Assembly: GCA_029891345.1 (NCBI GenBank)
Contig: CM057009.1
Span: 88,025,416-88,089,415 of the forward strand
Reading direction: 5' to 3'
DNA length: 64,000 nucleotides
Source: Dryococelus australis
Taxonomy: Eukaryota > Arthropoda > Insecta > Phasmatodea > Phasmatidae
A program made the translations under genes and the position numbers. Within the stretch, counting starts at the first letter, position 1; each line of letters starts with the position of its first letter. The notes below the pieces were generated by a model, which saw only the letters and a program-made list of their open reading frames with translations, was not told where the DNA came from and ran no database searches. Shown in pieces: positions 54,972 to 64,000 of this stretch.

Positions 54972-57900
54972 AGTTAATATGCAGAGCAATGAGAACACTG
55001 CCAATGTTTTTTACAAGGCAAGGCATGCACGAGTGAGTGAAAACGTTATATCAATATCCGACATATAATTTTTATTAATACTAATATTAATGTTAAATGG
55101 AAATTTACCTCTAGTTATTACCAGTTTTAATTATACATTTTCGATAACTGCATTTACTGACTCAAATATATGTTCATTCCTTTCTTGTAAAAAGTTTATG
55201 ATTGGTTAATAGGAACACTTTCATTGTCATGTGTTTTCCAGCTACAGCTCCTAATAGATTGCTAATTATAAAGCTATGTGCCTACGTTCCAGCACATATT
55301 CAGTATGTTTTTCCCGTCAAAATGCTTGTTCAGAATTTTTATTTTCGCAGAGGTAAATAAAACCAAATATTAGTTGGTACCGCTACATATTTCCGCAAAC
55401 GCATAGTTCTACAACAGAAACTAAACATATGCCATGGCCGCCACTAGTAAATCATGAGTTGGGTATTCACAGCTGCAACGAATGCTAGTAACTCGCGTGT
55501 AACAGGCTCGCCTCTGGCAGAACTCGAACGAACACGTGGGTGAGCCGAGACCAGGGTTATAACATACTTTTACCGGCTGCGGAATTGGCAACACCGCGCG
55601 GATAACGTCGTCGAGAACACTAGCGCTCCTCTGGATCAACAGCGGAACTAACACATACAACTGGCTAGACTTTTTCCTATCCCATGGCCACTCTAGTGTA
55701 TATCTTTACTCAATGACTAAGAGTGTTGACAGTGACGACCGAGACGGAGGTAGTTGCAACGTGGTAACAGCGAAGTGTGTTCTCGAGACTACACATGCAC
55801 TGCCGATTCAAGACTTACTATGCGTTATTTTATAAATTGAGTTTTAACTAATAGGATTTTTTTGATAGTTCAATAAACTAATAAATGTATGTAAAGAACT
55901 TTTTAAAAATTACAGCAATCCTACAAGATTTTCATACCTTAACAATAGTAAAAGATTTTGAATTTATGTAATAAAACTGTAAATAGTTAACAAAATAATT
56001 ATCTTTAAACATGTTTTAAATAAGCTTAAGCAATGCTATACATACTATAAAGCACAAATTTTTTTAATTAAAATTACAGTAATATTGAAGTATGTATTTA
56101 TGTAATATTTAAATGGGAAAATGTATTATAATTTTAACATATTTAAATATAAGAAAATTCAATATCATGCAGTACTTAATATATTTTTTTGCCATTAGTA
56201 AATTAAAAGACTGATACATACAATCACTTTGTATATAGACTGCCTAAGTAAAAGCGTGCAAAAAGGAAATGGGAAATAGGGGCCGCGCCGTGGAACATTT
56301 AAGATAGGGAACGTCTGGTCTGCGAAGCATGCGAAAGGAGATATTGACGTAAAATGGTGTAACACGAGTATAGGTGTCCGGATTGGTTACGTGTATTATT
56401 GATATTCCGTGTATACACTATTTACATGTGGTACTATACAGGACCATTCCATCGACGGGTCGGTGTTAACGCATCAGTTTGTACCGTACGAAAGTTGTTC
56501 AAAGTGACGGTTAACAACCTCAACGCAAGCTAGACAACGACAAACGACATTCCGCCGCACCCATTATATTTTATCATACGCGTATTGCATCTGTCGTTGA
56601 TTCGCGCACATACTGTAGCAATGTGGGGACGATAGAACCACCATGTGGGCGTTAGGTGAATCACACACATATCATAAATCATAAATCTCCCATATCTGCT
56701 TTAGCCGGCCTCGCAGAAAACACATTCCTGATCTCAAAACGTTCCATCGTGTGGCCCTTATTCCCAGTTACAATTTGGCATACTTTTACTGAATCATACT
56801 TTTAGACCTAAGTATCATACATTTTAAACTTTCCTATGATGTACGAATTAATTTTCAATAATACTGCAAAATTTGTATATTATGTCAATGTTAATGTTGC
56901 TTGTATTTAAAAAATAATAGGATAATTGAACTTATAAAATATGTAAGTAAGTAGGACCTAATTCCTTGCCTACAGAATAAAATATCATAAAGTAGCTGTA
57001 AAAATATTTAACTAGTTTATATCTAGGGCCTACTAAAAACGAACCAAATTTTAATTATGACATACTTTTTACTATGAATTCATTTCCATTCAAACGGAAA
57101 ATAACTTTTATTTTCAGACAGTAACCACATAACGTATGTAAAACTATATTACAAGAATACTTAGCATTCAAAGTATTTATGAGTCCGCCAATAACGAAAT
57201 TTTGATAAAAAAGAATGATGTTTGAGAATACATATTATTTGGAACGACCTAACTGAAGAGTGTTTTGGAGAGCACCACTTGAAAATGTACAGTAATTAAA
57301 GCAGTCTAGATGTGAACTAACTGCATTTGGATACACATGTAGAGTTGGATAGCCTGAGCAAAATATCGTAGTAAAATGCTGTAGAGCTGTATTAAAATAA
57401 GGAAAAGCTGTTGATTTTTCATCGCTTGTATATCTATAAATGAGCATATAACTAGTTCAGTTTAATAAAAAAAAAAGCAAATGTTCTTACCAGAAGTGTT
57501 ACAAATACAAGTAGATCTATTCGAAGCTAATACGATTGTCTGAAAATCATTTAAATTTCTTAGCCACGTCTTCGTTTGTGATTATTGGAGTAGATTGCTT
57601 TGTATTGGCAGAAAACCAGAAGGTTTCATTGAAATCCGAGCAGTTTGTTTGGCAGAGGTTCATCTCAGGCAAGCCACGCGCTACGATTTGATCCGATTTC
57701 CAGAGGGAGAGAGAGACGTACATTGTTTTCCGTGAATACGTGGATCGCAAGTAAGTGAGGTGTGAAATGTGATAGTGATGACATGGTGCTTGGGAAGTTG
57801 CGCCGTTTCACAATGGCAGGAGCTTACGCAACACGCTGGAGACTACTGATATTGAAATCCCTGCAGTAATACATTAAACCGCACGCAGTGCGAAGCCCGA

Positions 57901-58185
57901 GTTTCAACTGCTGTTCCGTGACAGAATTCTGGACTTCCGTGGGATACACAAACCCCTGTGCAAATCGGCGCAGTTTGTGGCCATTTTATACACATCTTAT
58001 AACAAAGTGTAAATATCAATTCCAATTTGCAACAAGTTACTTGGAGACTACATCAATCTATGTGCAAAAATTTGCACTATGATGACACACAGCCAAGGGA
58101 AAAAATACAAAAAATAAAATATTTTTATGTGGTTTATATCTTCTAATGATCACGAAAACAGCTAATTTAGGATTTTTGTTACCAC

Positions 58186-58188
<3 letters not shown>
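54972..58188. other. No recognisable gene
   Basis: AT-rich, with GC-moderate islands at 55,420-55,800 and 56,230-56,720. A reverse-strand frame at 57,750-57,547 looks fairly coding-like (NLCQTNCSDFNETFWF) but has no support from splice sites or a known family. Confidence 0.4.

Positions 58189-58256
<68 letters not shown>
58189..58256. repeat. (TA)n microsatellite
   Basis: About 34 AT repeats without interruption. Confidence 0.95.
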
Positions 58257-58259
<3 letters not shown>

Positions 58260-58999
58260 TCGAAAGATTGGTTGTTTTGGTAATTTCATGAATGAATTTA
58301 CGCTCTGAAATCCACCATTATATTTCTTGAGCGATACTGGGTTACATACAATGTAATAATTAAACAATACTAGTTACACGAGCATGGTACGATATGGTGA
58401 TATAAATTCCAATATTTTAAACGACGCAAAGCATATAAATTAATATACTTCCGACAGAAAAGGATTGATCGTATACATAAACTAAACCAGTGTTTTATCA
58501 CACATAGATATTTTTTTTTTATTGTGTAGGCCTGAATTATTTTAGCTCACCGCAGGCAAATGACAGTCAATGAATAAAGTTCTCCGGCAAAGCACAAAGA
58601 GCTGTCTAACATAAAAAGCGACGATAATAATATGTGATCAATAATAGAGAAAAAAAATTGTTCGACGAAAGTAAATAGACTTCTGCACTGCCTTAACATA
58701 CTCTCTTACAGATAGGAAATGAAATTGACATAGCTTGATTAAATTGTGACAATGTTACATTAACACAGTTGTCACAAAAATTCAAAAACCAGATAATCGC
58801 GAATTTTACACACTTTTATAGCGATTTATAGAACAAATTTTAATCCCTTTCTTTAGCTACCGTGAATATTTGTAATTATTGTGGTTTGGGGCTCATGTTA
58901 CACTGGCATCCAACATTGATGCGAGGGTGAGGATTTGAGTTAGTAGAAAAAGCCGATACGGGAACAAGAGATCAGTAATCGGAGTCGGAGGCACCTCGC
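58257..58999. other. No recognisable gene
   Basis: AT-rich sequence without coding or repeat structure that I can identify. Confidence 0.45.
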
Positions 59000-60470
59000 T
59001 ACCATATTGGATTACATCGTTATCCTGTTTCCTACCAATTTTGTTTCTGGCTGTCATCTTGGATTATATCACCATCTTGTTTCTGCTGCCATCTTGCTTC
59101 TGCTCGCCATATTGGATTATATCACCATTTTGTTTCTGGAACCATCTTATTTCCAATTCCTCCTGGTTTCATGATTATTCACATTCGCTCGACTGCCATT
59201 TTGTTTTCTGATTACTCACCTTTATTTCATGCTCTATCATTCCATTTGAACTTAGTCACCTTTGCTCAACCCTGCCATCTTGTATTTGATTTTCAAATGC
59301 TTTGTCATTCCAATCCTACTATCACATGCTCTGCAATTACATTTCAGCCATCTTATATTTTATTTTCTCATGCTCGGTCATCACATTCCTGCTTTCTCAT
59401 GCTCTGTTATTCCTTTTCACCTTAGTCACCTTTATTTCATGCTCTATCATTTCACCTTGTTTCACTATCACTCATTCTGTCGACTGCTATTTACTCAGTC
59501 CCCTCAAACCACCATCTTGGAATTTATTTTCCTTAATCACATTTCTTCCATGCTCTATCATTCCACCCTGATTCTCAATTACTTATCTGGTCGCCTGCTA
59601 GAACCATATGACATCACAATATATAATTTATATAATTTTCGACATATTACATACATGCTCTTCCATTCCTTTTCATCTGAGTCAGCTTTGCTGAACCTTG
59701 CCATCTGGACATTAAGTTGTGTCATTCCACCTAAGTAACCTAATATTAACTTGGACTCCTCGAACGACATCTTGTTTTCAAATTACTCACCTTTGTTCGA
59801 CTGTGAACTAGGATTTTTATTTTCTCCTGCTCTGTTTTTCAACCTTGTCATCTTGTTTCTGGACTTTACCAGTTAATACTCCACATTCCATGTCAGGCAT
59901 CTTGATTCCAAATTTCTCACTTTTATTCAACTACCAACTAGGACTTTTATTTTCTCCTGCTTTAGCATTCCACCTTGCAATCTTGTTTCTAGAATTTTAC
60001 AGTTCATGCTCTCTCATTCTACTTCATGCTCTGCCATTCCATATCAGCCATCTCGGTTTCCATTTTCTTAGGCACCATTGTTCCAACCCTGCCATCTTGA
60101 CATATTGCTCTGTCATCCCTTCTCACATTGGTTGCCTGCTATTTACACAGTCACTTCAAACCACCATCCTACATTTTATTTTCTCCTTCTCTATCATTTC
60201 ACCTCATGCTGTCATACCACATCGATTTAGTTACCTGATGATTACTCATTTGCCACACATGCTTCACCTTAGTCGCCTTTGCACAACCTTACCATCTTGC
60301 TTCACCTGCCACTGAACTAATTTATTACTCCCTATATGTGGCCATCTTAGATTACATTCTCATCATCATAGGTTACATCAATATTGTCATCTCATTTCCA
60401 AATTACTCACCTCCTTTGTCTCTGCCAACTTGGGTTACATTAATTCCACTACACTAGATTATGTCATATG
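59000..60470 (+). repeat. Degenerate array rich in CCATCTTG
   Basis: Words CCATCTTGTTTCTG, GCCATCTTG, ACTCACCTTTGTTC, CATGCTCTGTCATTCC and TCCATTTGAACTTAG recur in shuffled order over about 1.5 kb at roughly 40-60-bp steps. CTGCTCTGTCATTCC and CCATCTTG are also building blocks of the Polinton B TIRs. Open frames here are rich in Ser/Phe/His because of the repeat. Confidence 0.7.
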
Positions 60471-60957
60471 GCCTCAACCATTAACAATACAAAACTTACA
60501 TTTAGTTTGAAAATCGTGTTAACTAAAAATATCTCATTGTGGTGTGTTATTCCAGGATCAGTCATTTATAAATGATGAAGGATCTCTCTTTGCCATATAA
60601 TGCACTGAAGCAGGTATGGACAGACCTGGCTCACGTTATTCCTTCCTCCGATTCTCAGGGTCAACATTCTACCACTAAAACGTCATACTTCCTAGCTTGT
60701 TGCATCCAAACTACTGAGAATGTATTACAATACTAAACCACTCTCATATCTTGTGCACTTCATTTAATAATATACCTCGGATACCATATCACTGATAAGT
60801 ACTAACATTCAAGTAAAAAAAAATAGCCAACATAAATTTGTTATTTTTTACTATGCTGCTCACTTACAGTACCAACATGTCGTGGCAGATCTGAAAACAA
60901 AGGCTATAATATTCATATAACAGGGAAGCAGGCATGCTGGGACAGGGAACAACACCA
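60471..60957. other. No recognisable gene
   Basis: AT-rich spacer. Confidence 0.45.
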
Positions 60958-61042
60958 TTAAGAAATAAAACACATTTGTTTATCCATTGTATATATATAT
61001 ATATATATACAATGAATAGATCAATGTGTTTCATTTCTTATA
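60958..61042. repeat. Near-perfect 85-bp palindrome with (TA)n centre
   Basis: Left arm AAGAAATAAAACACATTTG, TTTATCCATTGTA; right arm, inverted, AAGAAATGAAACACATTGA, TCTATTCATTGTA, around a TATATA core. About 27 of 32 arm bases pair, plus the core. Confidence 0.85.
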
Positions 61043-61199
61043 TATAATCTAATTCAGAATACAAACAGAAAAAATAATCCTTACATTATCCACACCATTA
61101 ATGAAGTGTATTTCCAGCAACATGCTAACTTTTCACTAAACGAATATAATCTGCTCATACACAGCTCAAAACAGTCTATGCTAGCAAGTATCCAGCCAG

Positions 61200-61973
61200 A
61201 ACCCTTGGCCACATTGACTCCTTCTTAAAGACGAAGAATTTCTTCTATGGCCCCAACAGCCTCCAGAATGCTACCAATATTGCACAATGCTTCACTCGCA
61301 GTCTTAAATGCTCGTCGACTGATGTTTTATCCAAAGGTTGAGGCTTTTTGTAGGTTCACTTAAGCAAAACATTATAGTTTACAGGACCTTCTTCAAATTA
61401 TTCTTTTAACTGATTGTTTATCGTTTGCTTAATGTGGTCCAGGTATGTACATGTGACTTCCACTCCTACAAAGTAATTTTCAATGACATACAGGTAATCT
61501 TGTAAAGTAACCTAGAATGCTGATTGTTTCAAGTAGGATCCATTCGATGTGGTTTCATCAACTGCTAGTACAGGCTGATTCTTAGCTGCTGAAACTCTTC
61601 CTTTGCAATTCTTCTCGTGTCTCTTCAGTTTATCACCGCGTTTGAACATACATTTTTACTTGATGCATCGCTGCATAGCACAGAAAGGTCCCATCACACA
61701 AGTAGTTCTTTAATGCATCCTTGCACCTTGGATGTAGGCAAATATCAAATCACAGTAATAGCAATGAAGTCTTGAAGGCATCGATGACAGCACTGCTGTA
61801 GGTGTCCTATCCGAAGATGTTGATGGCACTGTTGGTGCCATGCCTGAAAAAGATGATGGTGGAGCTGCTGCCTCAGATGTCCCATCTGAAGAAGTCGATA
61901 GTACTGTGCCAACCTCAGACAGTGATGGACCAAGAGTCTTAGGCTCCACCATATATTCCATTTGCATACACAA
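61200..61973 (-). pseudogene. Polinton-type zinc-finger/PolB N-terminal relic C
   Basis: A single reverse-strand frame of about 255 codons, interrupted by six or so in-frame stops but no obvious frameshift. From ATG 61,973: a Ser/Pro/Thr-rich linker, a first finger CYYCDLIFAYIQGARMH, stop, RTTC (C-x2-C-x12-H-x4-C), a second finger KCMFKRGDKLKRHEKNC, then NQPVLAVDETT, DYLYVIENYF, TYLDHIKQTINNQLKE and NYNVLLK followed by TYKKPQP. Fingers followed by such a region are typical of the N-terminal part of PolB-linked proteins in insect Polintons; that assignment is moderate. The decay by stops alone indicates an old copy. Confidence 0.5.
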
Positions 61974-62214
61974 GCTGAGAAAAAGTGTCTTTCACGACTG
62001 CCACTGCCAAACTAACATTCCTAACTGCAAATGGACTCCTTATATATCGCATACAGGTACCATACCAGCCACTGAAACTCATGCATGCCATCTGTTTTTT
62101 CCAATTAACATCAGATGAAATATACTCACTGTCCATAGCACTTAATATAACTCAAGCCTACCTCAACCATTCAAGTCACACTGACCTTAGGAAAAGGTTA
62201 CTTACTGCTCATAC

Positions 62215-63640
62215 TTTCTGCTCTACTGGTTGACACCAGCCAAATATACTAGTCACCATACCACCATACAAACCATACCATCCATTACAACCCAAATCAT
62301 ACCAGACCACCCAACACTCCATCTCCCATAACCTAAGAAAAACTCAGTCATACTAATCAACCATACCACACAACACACCAATCACACCATCCATTATAAC
62401 TCTATTGTGCTAAGCAACTATACAGCTGAGACCAGCCCATAACATAACACCCATTCCATTTCTTATACCAACTGAAACCACATTTACTTACCAACCATAC
62501 AACCTACTACAACTGAAGCATATTTCTACCATTCGTCCACACTGACCATACCAAGCAACAACACAGCCGATACCAGTGACACAATCAAATGCTTCCATAC
62601 CATCCACCAAACCGACTGACACCAGCCAAATTCGCTGACCGCCTATTGCAACAACTGTAACTCACACATGCCTTAGCATTACAGGACTCGCCCTTACACA
62701 CATAAAGTCCATAACATTTAACATAGACTGACGATGACCAGATAGATATCGTGGAAACCATACCACTCAACATGCCAACCATACCACCCATCATAACCAC
62801 AGTATATATCAAACAACTATACAGTTCAAACCAAACAATATCACAAGCATTCCTACCATCTGTCAAACTATCATTACCGACTAATACCAGACCACCCAAC
62901 ATATAGATAGTTTCCTATAACCCGAGAAAAACTCAAATCAACTGTGCCACCGAACACACCAATCATACAATCCATCAAAGCTCGTGTGTACCAAGCAACT
63001 ATACAGTCGAAACAGGACCATAACCTAACACCCATTACATTTGCTCTACCAACTGACACCACACATACTCACCCCCTCTCACCCATCCATTATAACCTAA
63101 GCATATCTCAATCGTTCAGTCCATACAGGCTTTACTAAATAAAATAAAAATATTGTCCACACCACCTACTCTACCGACTGTCACCAAAAAAATACACTTC
63201 GCATTATACTAGCCAACATACCATACAGTTCACACAAAATAAAATATAGAAAACAAAAACCACAACTCTAACATGTTTGCTATAACATTATCACCAGCAC
63301 ACAAGTGCCAGATAATCAAAATGCAATACCAACCAAACATAGCAATTAACACACCAAAAAAACAATCCATGTGATTATGGCAACTATCTGTTCCAATAAA
63401 CATACCGACAACCATACCTTCAGCATACCAAACCAAATACCAATAACCCTACTGACCAGCAGTACTGTATCAACCACAGTCACACCACAGACACATACAT
63501 CATTATAAGCAATACAGCATACCATAGCATCAATTCAACGCTCATACCAACTGACATACATAACAAATACACCATACACCCAGATACCATACCAAACATA
63601 TCAACACCAATAAACCAGCCAATTATAACATCTATCCATT
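62215..63640 (+). repeat. CA-rich higher-order repeat, unit about 581 bp
   Basis: Phrases ACCATACCA and CCATCCATTATAAC form a low-complexity background. On top of this, longer words repeat about 581 bp apart: GACCACCCAACA (62,306 and 62,888), AAGCAACTATACAG (62,412 and 62,993), and TAACACCCATT...CCAACTGA (62,445 and 63,027). Long reverse-strand open frames with Val/Met/Tyr bias are repeat artefacts. A C-run ends the block near 63,660. Confidence 0.65.
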
Positions 63641-63909
63641 CCATAACCACCCCCCCCCCCCCATAAAAATATAGTAGGTGACATTCCTCGAGCATACTCA
63701 GACCCTTGATATTCCTTCACCCAAGGATGCAGCAAGGCTGAACCCCAAAAATGATCTGAGCAAATAATAAACAACTGGCAAAAACAAAAAAAAAAAGTTT
63801 TTCAACTAGGTCAGAAATATCATTAGTTTGAGCTAAGTTCAAAACATGAAGTGTGAAGAATGTTAATTTATTCAGTTCCATTTTAATTAATTTTGTGTGC
63901 AAAACATAG

Positions 63910-63913
<4 letters not shown>

Positions 63914-63961
<48 letters not shown>
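63914..63961. repeat. (TA)n microsatellite
   Basis: About 24 TA repeats, followed by a short GTGTGT, near the end of the window. Confidence 0.95.
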
Positions 63962-63963
<2 letters not shown>

Positions 63964-64000
63964 TGTGTGTAGTTTACATATATTCTTGGAAAAACATTAC

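Noticed and set aside
62585..63695. Reverse-strand frames of 60-105 codons rich in Val, Met, Gly and Tyr
   Set aside because: They follow the CA-rich repeat and lack any stable similarity.

Overview
The window looks like nuclear DNA of an arthropod, most likely an insect with a repeat-rich genome. It is AT-rich and full of (TA)n and (GA)n microsatellites. It carries an R1-like non-LTR retrotransposon, a Tc1/mariner relic, tRNA-headed SINEs, MITEs, a Helitron-like sequence, and relics of virus-like Polinton/Maverick (adintovirus-like) elements of the kind common in insect genomes. No convincing intact host gene is visible. Family names below come from motif recognition without database searches.

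Region by region. 0-12.5 kb: Polinton relic A. It holds a zinc-finger gene remnant (2.3-2.9 kb, +), a Tc1 relic (4.3-4.6 kb, -), a PolB fragment (6.2-6.9 kb, +), two decayed small genes (7.4-8.7 kb, -), a double-jelly-roll capsid-like gene (8.8-9.8 kb, -) and the tail of a penton-like gene (9.9-10.1 kb, -). A ~275-bp satellite array (10.09-11.6 kb) cuts it off. 12.5-37.1 kb: Polinton B, bounded by ~1.43-kb inverted repeats. An R1-like LINE (14,749-21,606, reverse strand, 15-bp target duplication) is inserted near its left end. Without the LINE, B is about 17.7 kb, the usual size of a Polinton.

Polinton B from left to right: TIR, zinc-finger gene (+), a gap of SINE and tRNA-like repeats, a Ser/Thr-rich gene (-), two paralogous small genes (-), a 93-codon gene (-), a ~135-bp tandem array, a small gene (-), capsid-like gene (-), penton-like gene (-), adenain-like protease (-), PLA2/pX-like minor virion protein (-), packaging ATPase (+), coiled-coil gene (+), a conserved 279-codon gene (+), chromodomain integrase (+), TIR. 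The set covers virion morphogenesis, DNA packaging and integration. No PolB is visible. In relic A, which has the same gene order and strands, PolB lies exactly where B has its gap, so B probably lost it. Most genes have in-frame stops or frameshifts; a few short ones and the 279-codon gene are open.

37-64 kb holds repeats: a diverged ~280-bp array (39.25-40.7 kb) with inverted relatives at 46.0-46.6 kb, a 711-bp TIR element, four copies of one MITE family, a GC-rich patch at 44.0-44.4 kb, a possible host exon near 47.9 kb, a Helitron-like segment (53.1-55.0 kb), an array rich in CCATCTTG (59.0-60.5 kb), a third Polinton-type zinc-finger relic C (61.2-62.0 kb, -) and a CA-rich higher-order repeat (62.2-63.6 kb).

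The most notable observation is a 41-residue C-terminal module that aligns without gaps at the ends of three genes: the zinc-finger genes of A and B, and the conserved gene next to the integrase of B. The second is a third reading frame of about 324 codons downstream of ORF2 in the LINE.
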